A stretch of DNA of 33,252 bases. Source: an uncultured Chlorobiota bacterium (GTDB lineage Bacteria > Bacteroidota > Bacteroidia > Bacteroidales > JAADGE01). Position numbers and translations under genes: made by a program. Below the pieces are notes generated by a model. It did not search any database, was not told the origin of the DNA, and saw only the letters and a list, made by a program, of their open reading frames with translations. Below are positions 23,235 to 32,100 of the stretch, in pieces. Where the stretch lies: NCBI GenBank assembly GCA_947311255.1, contig CAMZKL010000049.1, positions 1-33,252 of the forward strand, given 5' to 3'. Positions within the stretch are counted from its first letter, which is position 1, and each line of letters starts with the position of its first letter.

Positions 23235-23879
23235 TTAAACTTTAAGATTTTTCTTATAAAATTTACAAAATTCTGTAATTCCGCATTTATCACATTTTGG
23301 TTTTTTTGCAGTGCAAACATATCTTCCATGAAGAATTAGCCAATGATGTGCAATAGGAATTATATCTTCGGGAATGTGCTTAACAAGTTCAAGTTCTGTG
23401 CTTAGTGGATTTTTTGAATTTGTTGTTAAACCTATTCTTTCTGAAACTCTAAATACGTGAGTATCAACAGCCATAGTTGGCTTATTGTAAATAACTGATG
23501 CAATAACATTTGCAGTTTTTCGCCCAACACCCGGCATTTTTTGCATTTCTTTTATGTCTTCGGGAATAACATTATTAAAATCATTAACAAGCATCTTTGC
23601 CATACCCACAAGGTGTTTTGCTTTATTATTTGGGTACGAACAAGTTCGAATGTATTCAAAAACTTCCTCAGGAACTGATTCTGAAAGACTTTTTGCATTA
23701 GGAAACCTTCTGAATAAGTCAACCGTAATAACATTTACTCTTTTGTCGGTACATTGTGCTGAAAGTATAACTGCAACCAATAATTCATACGGATTTGTAT
23801 AATCTAATTCGGTTTCTGCAACAGGCATATTTTCTTGAAAGTATTCAATTACTTTTTTATATCTTTCTTTTTTTGTCAT
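23235..23879 (-). CDS. nth: Endonuclease III
   Basis: A 214-aa DNA glycosylase/AP lyase that removes oxidised pyrimidines. The helix-hairpin-helix has PGVGRKTANVIASV with catalytic Lys121. Asp139 follows in MAVDTHVFRVSERIG, one position from the E. coli numbering. The [4Fe-4S] ligands Cys189, Cys196, Cys199 and Cys205 have the standard C-x6-C-x2-C-x5-C spacing. The gene stops just before the GTAC operator of the TA pair. Confidence 0.97.
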   Translation of the reverse strand: MTKKERYKKVIEYFQENMPVAETELDYTNPYELLVAVILSAQCTDKRVNVITVDLFRRFPNAKSLSESVPEEVFEYIRTCSYPNNKAKHLVGMAKMLVNDFNNVIPEDIKEMQKMPGVGRKTANVIASVIYNKPTMAVDTHVFRVSERIGLTTNSKNPLSTELELVKHIPEDIIPIAHHWLILHGRYVCTAKKPKCDKCGITEFCKFYKKNLKV

Positions 23880-23893
23880 GTTTTCAAAATAAA

Positions 23894-23924
23894 AAAAGCT
23901 TCTGTGATATTTACAGAAACTTTT
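23894..23924 (-). terminator. Intrinsic terminator after the outer-membrane protein gene
   Basis: AAAAG-C-TTCTGT pairs with ACAGAA-A-CTTTT across a 7-nt loop with one mismatch. On the minus strand the stem runs into a T-rich tract. It lies 20 bp past the stop at 23944 and just before nth. Confidence 0.7.
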
Positions 23925-23943
23925 GTATATGTTTTTTTAGCAG

Positions 23944-24654
23944 TTATTTATTTGAAAAATAATATCCAACTGTTAAAGTATGGTAGCTATGTTTAAAAGT
24001 TGGATGAATATCTTCATAGCCATCTTCAACTTTTAATAATTCTTTTGGGATAGCATTTTTCAAACCTAAACCAAAGTTATATCCTAGCTGAAAATTAGAA
24101 TATCCAAAACCAAGCCCCAAATTTACTCCAAAATCAAAAGTTTCGATATCAGAGTCGGCTTTTTTCCCGAAATTTACTTTAGGGTTTGTCATTACAGATG
24201 TTCCACTATTATCATCTAAAAACCTATCTCTTTCAGAAACATCATACTTAAACCCCCTATAATTTGCAGAAGCATATGGTCCTCCGGAAACATATATATA
24301 TGATTCTCCTCTTCTGTCTAAAAAATACTTATATTTAATTTCAATTGGTATGTGAGCAGCGTGGAGTATCATCCCGACACTATCATGACGAGATGAATAG
24401 CCGGCACTTCTTGCATGTAAGCCAAATTGAAGATACAATTGTCTTTTAATTATTACATTTTCAAAATTAAAACCTGCATGGTATCCAAAACGAATATTAA
24501 ATTCATCTTTTTTCAAATCATTAAGTTCTTTGTCTGTTGTTTTGAATCTCATATCAAAAATACCGCCTCCTACAATAATTCCAATATTGCTTTGGGAAAA
24601 AACTGATATAGTTATAATCAATAAAATTATAGTTGCTAATATTTGTTTTTTCAT
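23944..24654 (-). CDS. Outer-membrane beta-barrel protein (OMP_b-brl type)
   Basis: A 236-aa protein with a signal peptide ending VFSQS. Alternating hydrophobic strands with aromatic ends follow: NIGIIVGGGIFDMRF, FNIRFGYHAGFNFE, LYLQFGLHARSAGYSS, IPIEIKYKYFLDRR, SYIYVSGGPYASANYRG, DFGVNLGLGFGYSNFQLGYN, and the last strand YHTLTVGYYFSNK. The pattern fits the small 8-stranded porin-like family (PF13568 type) common in Bacteroidota. The function is unassigned. It follows the CitE-type gene by 47 bp and may be the end of that operon. Confidence 0.8.
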   Translation of the reverse strand: MKKQILATIILLIITISVFSQSNIGIIVGGGIFDMRFKTTDKELNDLKKDEFNIRFGYHAGFNFENVIIKRQLYLQFGLHARSAGYSSRHDSVGMILHAAHIPIEIKYKYFLDRRGESYIYVSGGPYASANYRGFKYDVSERDRFLDDNSGTSVMTNPKVNFGKKADSDIETFDFGVNLGLGFGYSNFQLGYNFGLGLKNAIPKELLKVEDGYEDIHPTFKHSYHTLTVGYYFSNK

Positions 24655-24701
24655 AATTATTATAAAATTCAGAATGTAAATATAGTAATTTTAAGACAAA
24701 A

Positions 24702-25913
24702 TTATTCTTCCAAAAACCATTTTTTTGACAGAATACCTAAATTAACAGCTAAATCAATTGTTTTTTCAGCACGCTTTACAACAGGGGGATCTATCATTTT
24801 TGAACCTAATGAAATAACGCCTAAACCTTTTTTATTTGCTTCTTTAAATGCTAAAACTATTTTCTTTGCTTTTTCAATTTCATCACTTTCAGGAGCAAAG
24901 CTTTCATGTATTGGAGTAATTTGCCTTGGATGTATGCAACCAATTCCTTCAAAACCTAACATTTTGCTTTCTTTTACTGTTTTTCTTAATCCGTCTTCAT
25001 CAGCAACATCTGAGAAAACAGAATCTATTGGTTGGATACCTGCTGCTTTACAGGCACTTACAAGCCTTGTTCTTGCATATAATGATTCTTTGCCTTCTTT
25101 TGTTCTTTTAACTCCCAAATCTGCTGTAAAATCTTCTAATCCTATCGCCATTGCAACTAAATTTTCTGATGCTGTTGCAATTTCAAAAGCTTTTTCAACT
25201 CCCAATGCACTTTCAATAATTGGCATTAAATAGATAGGGTAAGTAAAACCATGCTTTTTTCTTTCTTTTGCAATTTCACTTTCAACTTGTTGTATTTGCT
25301 CTGCACTTTCGCACTTTGGCAACAAAATTAAATTTACATTGTGTGATACTATGTATTTTATGTCTTCCAAACCCATAGGAAGCTGATTTATTCTAACCAT
25401 TCTTTCTGCACCATAAAAATCAATACTTCGTAGAGCGTTTCTTACAATAAGTCTTGCTTCATCTTTTTTTGAGGGAGCAACAGAATCTTCCAAATCTAAG
25501 ATAATTCCGTTTGGTTTATGTACACCAGCATTAAGCATCATTTTTGGTGAATTTCCAGGAAGATATAATCTTGAGAACCTGAAATCATCTTTTTCTGTAC
25601 TGTATTTATTCTCTTCAATAATATCTAGCAGAAATTCTTTTTTTGTTTTTATTGCTTGCTTAATTGCAGACTCAATTCTTGCAGCAAGAGTAAAATCTAA
25701 TGCCCCTGTATCATGAATAGTTATTTCTGCATTTTTAATACTAAAAAAAGTTAGTTCATTTCTGGTAAGTTCTTCAATTGCCTCTCCAAATAAAGATTTA
25801 ACTTTACTTTTTAAATTTATTTTTATTCCACCTTCATTTGTAATTTTAAGTGAAACGAAACAATCTGATCTTGATTTAGGATTATTATCTCCTGATGTAT
25901 ATATTTTATTCAT
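24702..25913 (-). CDS. HpcH/HpaI aldolase / CitE-type lyase fused to a CitD-like N-terminal domain
   Basis: A 403-aa protein in two parts. Residues 1-100 resemble the citrate lyase acyl carrier CitD (KSRSDCFVSLKI, KVKSLFGEAIEEL, ITIHDTGALDFTLAARIESA). Residues 112-403 are a CitE-type TIM barrel with LYLPGNSPKMMLNAG, ILDLEDSVAPSKKDEAR, VRINQLPMGLEDI, LLPKCESAEQI, LMPIIESALGVEKA, MAIGLEDFTADLG and FEGIGCIHPRQI. Glu and Asp metal ligands (ESA, LED) are present. It likely acts on citryl/malyl/citramalyl-CoA-type substrates. In ungapped comparison the CitD attachment serine falls at or next to Arg15-Ser16, so carrier function is doubtful. No CitF or CitC is near. Confidence 0.85.
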   Translation of the reverse strand: MNKIYTSGDNNPKSRSDCFVSLKITNEGGIKINLKSKVKSLFGEAIEELTRNELTFFSIKNAEITIHDTGALDFTLAARIESAIKQAIKTKKEFLLDIIEENKYSTEKDDFRFSRLYLPGNSPKMMLNAGVHKPNGIILDLEDSVAPSKKDEARLIVRNALRSIDFYGAERMVRINQLPMGLEDIKYIVSHNVNLILLPKCESAEQIQQVESEIAKERKKHGFTYPIYLMPIIESALGVEKAFEIATASENLVAMAIGLEDFTADLGVKRTKEGKESLYARTRLVSACKAAGIQPIDSVFSDVADEDGLRKTVKESKMLGFEGIGCIHPRQITPIHESFAPESDEIEKAKKIVLAFKEANKKGLGVISLGSKMIDPPVVKRAEKTIDLAVNLGILSKKWFLEE

Positions 25914-25931
25914 TAATAAACTCTTGTATTG

Positions 25932-26693
25932 TTAAATTGCCTTAATAATTTCAATAAAACTTTCAGCTTTCATTGATGCTCCACCAATTAAACCTCCATC
26001 AACATCCGGTTGTGAAAAAATTTCTTTAGCATTATTAGGTTTTACACTTCCCCCATAAAGAATTGTTAAATTATCTGCTATTGTATTTCCATATTTTGCT
26101 TTTATTACTGTTCTAATATGTGCGTGCATTTCTTGTGCTTGCTCTTTGCTTGCTGTAACACCAGTTCCTATTGCCCACACAGGCTCATAAGCAATTACAA
26201 TATTAGCAAAATCTTCTTCTGACAAATGAAATAATGCTTCTGATATTTGAGTTTCAACAATTTTAAAATGATTGTTTGCTTCTCTTTCTTCTAACATTTC
26301 TCCACAGCAAAAAATTGGGGTCATTTTATTTTTTAAAACTTGTTCTGTTTTTTTAATTAAAGTTTCTGATGTTTCGCCATAATATGCTCTTCTTTCTGAA
26401 TGCCCTAGTATAACGGCTCTACAGCCAATATTTTTAAGCATCTCAGCTGAAATTTCTCCTGTATATGCTCCGCAACATTCAGTTGCACAGTTTTGTGATG
26501 ATATGCTAATCTTATTATTATCAACAACTTCACTAACAGAAGTTAAATGAGTAAAAGGTGGTGCAATAATTACTTCAACTTCATTTCGCAAAGTTTGGTT
26601 CTTTAATTCATCATTAATATTTGAAGCTAAAGCAAGTCCTTCTTTAACTAATGTATTCATCTTCCAGTTTCCTGCAACTATTTTTTTTCTCAT
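25932..26693 (-). CDS. tpiA: Triosephosphate isomerase
   Basis: A 253-aa glycolytic enzyme interconverting glyceraldehyde-3-phosphate and dihydroxyacetone phosphate. Catalytic residues are all readable: Lys11 (VAGNWKMN), His98 (ILGHSERR) and Glu170 ([11 protein letters not shown]). The phosphate-binding [11 protein letters not shown] and GGLIGGASM close the barrel. It belongs to a tight minus-strand operon: 10 bp from the DoxX-type gene and 18 bp from the CitE-type gene. Confidence 0.97.
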   Translation of the reverse strand: MRKKIVAGNWKMNTLVKEGLALASNINDELKNQTLRNEVEVIIAPPFTHLTSVSEVVDNNKISISSQNCATECCGAYTGEISAEMLKNIGCRAVILGHSERRAYYGETSETLIKKTEQVLKNKMTPIFCCGEMLEEREANNHFKIVETQISEALFHLSEEDFANIVIAYEPVWAIGTGVTASKEQAQEMHAHIRTVIKAKYGNTIADNLTILYGGSVKPNNAKEIFSQPDVDGGLIGGASMKAESFIEIIKAI

Positions 26694-26703
26694 AATTGTT
26701 TTA

Positions 26704-27822
26704 TTATTTATTAAATTCTTTAATAATATTTTTTATCTTATAATAAGGCATTTTATCCTTAATTACAGCATTTTCTATTATTACAAAGCTAGGATTTACT
26801 CTTATAAATGTTTTTAGCATTTTATAATCTCCAGTACAAATTTCAATATTCTCGGGTAATAGTGAATTATATTTTTTTATTTCATTTGTATTTGAAGATG
26901 TAAAACAATAAAAACTGATGTCATTTTCTTTTGCTTGTTTCGCAAGTTTTGTAATATTATCGTCTAATTTTTTAACTCCTTTTTCAAAATTATGAAGTAT
27001 CAAAATATATGTTGTTCCTGAATTATTAAGAATTTTATTTGTTTGGTCTTCTCCATTTAGATTTGTTAGAAAAAAATCGTGAATAGGTGGTTCGTATCCT
27101 TTTGAAACTAAATCAGTAAATGTTGTGTCATATTCCCAAGTTAAAGTGTCTTCATAAGGAATATTATTTATATCAAATTTTTTGCTTTCGCCTGTTTTTA
27201 AGTTTTTGTAAAAAAGTACTGTTTGGTAAACATCTTTTTTGGCTCCCTCCGGAATTATTGTTGCTTCTTTAATATTTACACCTATTTTAAAAGGTCTAAA
27301 ATCTATAATAGGCAAACAATTTATATTTCTGATTTGAAAAATAAGAGCAAATAAAGTAAATATTGCTGTTAGGATTATTGATTTTTTAAAACTTAGTGTT
27401 GAAATAAGTTTCTTTCTGTAGAAAATAATTACTAAAACAAAAAATAATATAATTACATTTTTACCAAATGTTTGCCAGTTTGTTAATTTAATTGCATCCC
27501 CAAAACATCCGCAATCTGTTACTGGATTTGCAACAGCAAGCCATAAGGTAAGAGGTGTAAAAAATAGCATAAAAGCTAATGCAACCCATGCACTTAGTTT
27601 TGGAAAAATATTAAAAAACAATGTTAAACCAACAACAAGTTCAGCAATAATTAATAATACTGCCAGCACTAATGCAACAGGCATTAAAAAATCTAAACTC
27701 ATGGCTTCGAAATAATCGCCTAATTTAATTTGAAAGCCGACAGGGTCAACTGCTTTTACAAAACCTGAAAATACAAAAACTATTCCTGTTAAAATTCTGC
27801 TTACTTTTATTAATATTTTCAT
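26704..27822 (-). CDS. DoxX-type membrane protein with C-terminal thioredoxin-like domain
   Basis: A 372-aa protein. The first 130 residues form four membrane helices of the DoxX family ([64 protein letters not shown]). A fifth helix lies near 150-165. The remaining ~200 residues are outside the membrane and end in a thioredoxin-like fold ([38 protein letters not shown]) without a CxxC, so oxidoreductase chemistry is doubtful. Proteins with this layout recur beside DUF1599 and tpiA in Bacteroidota. The exact role is not known. Confidence 0.85.
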   Translation of the reverse strand: MKILIKVSRILTGIVFVFSGFVKAVDPVGFQIKLGDYFEAMSLDFLMPVALVLAVLLIIAELVVGLTLFFNIFPKLSAWVALAFMLFFTPLTLWLAVANPVTDCGCFGDAIKLTNWQTFGKNVIILFFVLVIIFYRKKLISTLSFKKSIILTAIFTLFALIFQIRNINCLPIIDFRPFKIGVNIKEATIIPEGAKKDVYQTVLFYKNLKTGESKKFDINNIPYEDTLTWEYDTTFTDLVSKGYEPPIHDFFLTNLNGEDQTNKILNNSGTTYILILHNFEKGVKKLDDNITKLAKQAKENDISFYCFTSSNTNEIKKYNSLLPENIEICTGDYKMLKTFIRVNPSFVIIENAVIKDKMPYYKIKNIIKEFNK

Positions 27823-27837
27823 TTTTAGAAGACTTAT

Positions 27838-28389
27838 TTATTCTTTTTCGTTTTCAATTACTTTCTTAATCATTGCAAAAACTGCATAATTTATCATATC
27901 GTAATAATTTGCATCTACATTTTCTGAAATAAGTGTTTTTCCATTATTATTTTCTATTTCTTTTGTTCTGAATATTTTCATAAGAATTAAGTCCGTAAAC
28001 GAACTTACTCGCATACTTCTCCATGCTTCATCGTAATCATGATTTTTATCAAGCATTAACTTTTTTGCTTTAATAAAGTACTTATGATATAGTTTTTCTG
28101 CAATTTCAACATCAAAATTAACATCTTCGCTAACACCTAGTTCAATTTGAATTAACGCGATAATTGCATAGTTTATTATGCCTATATATTCTGGAACAAT
28201 TCCTTCATCAACTTTTTGTTCTGTACTTGTTTCAAGCGTTCTAATTCTTTGAGCTTTTATATAAATTTGATCGGTAAGAGAACTAGTTCTAAGTATCCTC
28301 CACGCAGTTCCATAGTCTTTTAATTTTTTAACAAATATGTCTTCGCATATTTTAATAACTTCATCAAATTGCTTTTTGGTATCTGGCAT
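27838..28389 (-). CDS. DUF1599 domain protein
   Basis: A 183-aa protein built from two related halves: KLKDYGTAWRILRTSSLTDQ with IKAQRIRTLE and EYIGIINYAIIALIQIELG, then DKNHDYDEAWRSMRVSSFTD with LMKIFRTKEIE and NYYDMINYAVFAMI. Each half keeps the (D/E)-x-x-W-R-x-(L/M)-R-x-S-S pattern, indicating internal duplication. The family is largely restricted to Bacteroidota and has no established function. Gaps of 15 and 13 bp to its neighbours place it in the tpiA operon. Confidence 0.88.
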   Translation of the reverse strand: MPDTKKQFDEVIKICEDIFVKKLKDYGTAWRILRTSSLTDQIYIKAQRIRTLETSTEQKVDEGIVPEYIGIINYAIIALIQIELGVSEDVNFDVEIAEKLYHKYFIKAKKLMLDKNHDYDEAWRSMRVSSFTDLILMKIFRTKEIENNNGKTLISENVDANYYDMINYAVFAMIKKVIENEKE

Positions 28390-28402
28390 TATATTTCAGA
28401 AT

Positions 28403-28885
28403 TTATTTTTTAGAATCTTTTTTGGTTTCAATATGCTCTAATGCAAGATTATAATCTACATTAAAAAAGGTGTCTGCTTCTTGACCTTCAAGGATTAGTG
28501 TGTCTTGGGTAATTTCAATAATTTGAAGCCCTTTATGTTCTCCATATAAATATGCTTGATTATTAGGGCTTAGGTGTAAAATACTTATACCTTTTTCATT
28601 TTTCTTCAAAGAAACTAAATCATTATAAATACCTCCAGGATTTTTGAATTTCAATTTTAAATCTTGAACAACTTTAGACATTCCTTTTTTCTTTGTTTCA
28701 ATTTCAGGTTTTTCAACTAATTGAATTTCTTCAAATTTATATTTATCATCGTGTTTTATGTCTATTATAAGTCCAGACTTATCTTCTTCCGTATTTATAA
28801 TATTTTCAGTTTTCATAAAAAAAACTCTATGAGGTTTTGGTTCTCTAAAGAATGTTCTGAATAGTGTATTGAAAAATGCGTTCAT
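28403..28885 (-). CDS. Unrecognised 160-aa protein at the head of the DUF1599-DoxX-tpiA operon
   Basis: I do not recognise a family. The N-terminal ~25 residues are basic and aromatic (NAFFNTLFRTFFREPKPHRV), followed by an acidic/lysine-rich middle. The C-terminal half with LKLKFKNPGGIYNDLVSLK, ISILHLSPNNQAYLYG and LQIIEITQDTLILEG suggests a small beta-rich domain. No signal peptide or membrane helix is clear. An internal Met at residue 24 is an alternative start. It is 13 bp from DUF1599 and read in the same direction, so it is probably the first gene of the operon. Confidence 0.6.
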   Translation of the reverse strand: MNAFFNTLFRTFFREPKPHRVFFMKTENIINTEEDKSGLIIDIKHDDKYKFEEIQLVEKPEIETKKKGMSKVVQDLKLKFKNPGGIYNDLVSLKKNEKGISILHLSPNNQAYLYGEHKGLQIIEITQDTLILEGQEADTFFNVDYNLALEHIETKKDSKK

Positions 28886-28912
28886 ATAATATTGTTTTTA
28901 TTTTTTAAGTGG

Positions 28913-28920
28913 CAAATATA
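28913..28920 (-). promoter_or_regulatory. Likely -7 box of the tpiA operon
   Basis: TATATTTG on the minus strand is a perfect TAnnTTTG, 27 nt upstream of the ATG at 28885. A -33 element at the right distance is not evident, so the promoter is only half supported. Confidence 0.4.
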
Positions 28921-28944
28921 AATAAATATTACATAAAAAAACTC

Positions 28945-28975
28945 TTTGGTTATTTAAATATTTTTATTTACTTTG
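28945..28975 (+). promoter_or_regulatory. Bacteroidota-type promoter of the T9SS beta-propeller gene
   Basis: TTTG (28945-28948) is followed after exactly 19 bp by TTACTTTG (28968-28975), one base from TAnnTTTG. This is the ideal spacing for the principal sigma factor of Bacteroidota. The predicted start near 28982 lies about 205 nt before the ATG at 29187, an unusually long leader. Confidence 0.6.
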
Positions 28976-28990
28976 CAATAACATAAGCTA

Positions 28991-29029
28991 ATGAAACATT
29001 TCCTTTTTATATTACTTATTATATTTTAG
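28991..29029 (+). other. 12-codon signal-peptide-like mini-ORF in the leader
   Basis: ATG at 28991 encodes MKHFLFILLIIF and then TAG. The N-terminal Lys and hydrophobic run look like the start of a signal peptide. Beyond the TAG the same frame continues CYNSQKI before another stop, which would place a Cys after the hydrophobic core as in a lipoprotein. It is either a leader peptide or the remnant of a small secreted-protein gene. Confidence 0.3.
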
Positions 29030-29186
29030 TGTTACAATTCCCAAAAAATATAACTAATTAATATGCAACTAATTGAGAATAAAACATCATATAAAGAGAT
29101 TGTTTTTAAAAATAAAATCTTATCTTTAAAAACTAAATAAAAAATCAATTTACAATTCAAATAATAATAATTAAAATTTTACAATT

Positions 29187-32100
29187 ATGAAGAAATTTTT
29201 TATACTTTCAACTTTGTTAATAATAGGTGTACTTTCATTTTATTATTTTCAAAGTAACAAAAAACAGATTTCTGAGAAAACAGAATTTAGCCCAAAAGAA
29301 TTATGGGATATAGAATTTAAAAAGAAAAAAGAAAAAAGAAAAGTTGGCTACGATAAAGCTGACAAACCTGATGAATTTAGTAAGTATTTCAAAGATATTA
29401 CTACTAAAGTAGGAGAAAGTGAATCTTCATATAAAATGAACTACAAAGTTTCTGAATTAAACAAAGCAAAAGAAAGATCCGCTTCTTTAAAAAACGAAAA
29501 AATAATTTTACCTTGGATCCAAAGAGGACCTGGAAATGTTGGAGGAAGAACTAGGGCGGTAATTATTGACCCTGATGATGCATCACACAATACTTGGTAT
29601 GCAGGTGCAGCAACAGGCGGTATATGGAAAACAACTGATGGAGGAAGTAACTGGACAAATTTATCAGAAAACTTTTCAAATTTATCAGTTAACGCATTAG
29701 AGATGTCCACATCAAATACTGATATTATTTATGCTGGAACAGGTGAAAGTTTCCCTGGTGGAACAAATTTAAAAGGAAATGGAATATGGAAATCAACAGA
29801 TAGAGGTGTTAGCTGGACTCAATTATCTAGCACTTCTACTGATGAAAATTTTGCTTATATTAATAGGTTAGTAATTGATCCTTCAAATGCTGATATTGTT
29901 TTAGCTGCAACAGAAACGGGAATATATAAGTCAATTGATGGAGGAAGTAGTTGGAATAGAAAGTATTTCAGCTCATTTGGAGTAGAAGATTTAACAGCAG
30001 ACCCAACAAATTTCGACATCCTATTTGCCGGTGAAAATTCTGCCGGAATATTAAGATCAGTTGATGCTGGTAATACTTGGGCTGTATCTTCTGATGGAAT
30101 TGGAGCAGGAGGCAGATTTGAAGTTACTGTCTCTAATGTTGATCACAATTACGTTTATGCGGGAGTTGACGTTTCAAGCACAGAATCATCTGTATATTTC
30201 TCAACAGATAATGGAATAAATTGGAAAAAATATAATGATTCTCAAAATTTTTTAGGAGGACAAGGAGGATATGACAATGCAATTTCTGCTCATCCTTATA
30301 TTGCAGATGAAGTCTTTGTTGGAGGCGTTGACATTTGGAAACTAAAATTTAATGGTGCTGAAAGTTCAACAGTAAATCCTGAAATATTGAGAGCTTTTAC
30401 AGTTAATACTAGCTTTTTATCTTTCATTAATTATGGAGGACCTTATCTTGGAGGAGGAATGAGTGCTGACAATGGAAATAACTTAGTTCCATCAGATTGG
30501 GTATCAGTTGAAATTCGGTTTGGACCTGGCATTAGCCAAAAAGCACATAGATTTACAGTTCCTGCGGGCTCAACATCTGGTGTTCCTGCATCTAGTTATA
30601 CATATCAAGACTATATTGATGTTCCTTTTGAAGTTTGGGATGTAACTAATAACATACAGTTAATGGTGTCGTTTCGAGATCAAGAAATTGACAATGTTTT
30701 TAACTTATATGAAAGAACTGGTGATAATTATGGGGAAATTGGAAGGGAATATATTTTTGTAAATTCTGTTCCTTATAATCCAACAACACCAAATACAAAT
30801 ATAACTACTAACGGAGGGCATTTATACAAAAACCTCTATATGTTTTGGCCAACATTAACACCAGGACAAACTTGGGAACCAAACAACTTACCAAACTCTA
30901 AGATTGTTGTAACATATGGAACTATTACACAAATAGCAGGAGTAAAAACAAGTATAGCAGATGCTTATGGAAACTATGGAGGTCCAAATGGATTTAATCA
31001 AGGTGCTGGTTTAGGGCAAACTTCAATACCAGGATTACACCCAGATCATCATAACTTAACAATAATACCAACTGGTGCTCCAAATTTTATCTTTATAGAT
31101 GCTAACGATGGTGGATTTGGTTATTCTAATGATAATGGTATGGATATAAATCAAATACCAAACAACTACATAACAACACAATTTTATGGAGTAGCGAAAC
31201 ACCCTACAGAAAATGAATACTTTGGAGGAATGCAAGATAATGGCTCTTGGCAATCACCTGTTGGAGAAGATGCTTCTAGTAGCAGCAATTATTTTTTCAG
31301 AATTGGAGGTGATGGTTTTGAAGCATTATGGCATGCTGAAAATCCATATTTAATGCTTGGAAGCGTTTATAATAATGCTATCAGACGGTCAAATAACAAA
31401 GGTGCTACATGGCATACCGTAAGTGGAATAGTTAATGGAGATGGTCCATTCTACACAAAATTATCAGTTTCAAAAGAAGACCCTGATTTAGTTTTTGCAG
31501 TAAGAAACGGTGGGGTTTATAGGTCTACAAACTTTGGTCAGTCTTGGTCTCCTAAAGCCATAACAACCAATTGGTTATTAGGAGGTTATCTTAGTGGCTC
31601 TCATAATGTTGAAGTATCATTAGCAAATGGAAAAATTGTATGGGCAGGTGGTGGAATGGCTACAAGATTTGATGGAACGAGAATGCAAATGCAAGTTTCG
31701 ACAAATTATGGTAATTCTTTTACTCCGGTTAATGATTACAGCCTAGTTACGATGCAAAGTTACATAAGTGGAATAGCAACTCATCCTAGAGATGAAAACA
31801 CTGCTTATATTTTATTCTCACGTAGTAATGCCCCTAAAGTATTAAGAACAACTAACCTTGGACAAACCTGGACTGACATTTCTGGTTTCGGAACAGGAAG
31901 TGTAAGTAATAATGGTTTTCCAAACGTTGTAACACATTGCTTACTTGTAATGCCACACAACCCAAATATAATATGGGTTGGAACAGATATTGGTTTATTT
32001 GAATCTACCGACAATGGAGTAAGTTGGCACATTGCAGACAACGGACTTCCTAATGTTTCTGTATTTGATATGCATATATCTGGAAACCAAGTAGTTATTG

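Larger units (their letters stand above)
28886..29186. other. Divergent intergenic region of about 300 bp
   Basis: AT-rich DNA between the minus-strand tpiA operon and the plus-strand T9SS protein. It holds a minus-strand -7 box (28913-28920), a full plus-strand promoter (28945-28975) and a 12-codon signal-peptide-like ORF (28991-29029). A second short ORF of 25 codons (29063-29140, Lys-rich) has no recognisable content. No RNA gene was seen. Confidence 0.7.

Noticed and set aside
24643-25233. 196-codon plus-strand reading frame
   Set aside because: It is antisense to the CitE-type gene, which has clear family motifs; the translation is Ser/Phe-rich shadow sequence.
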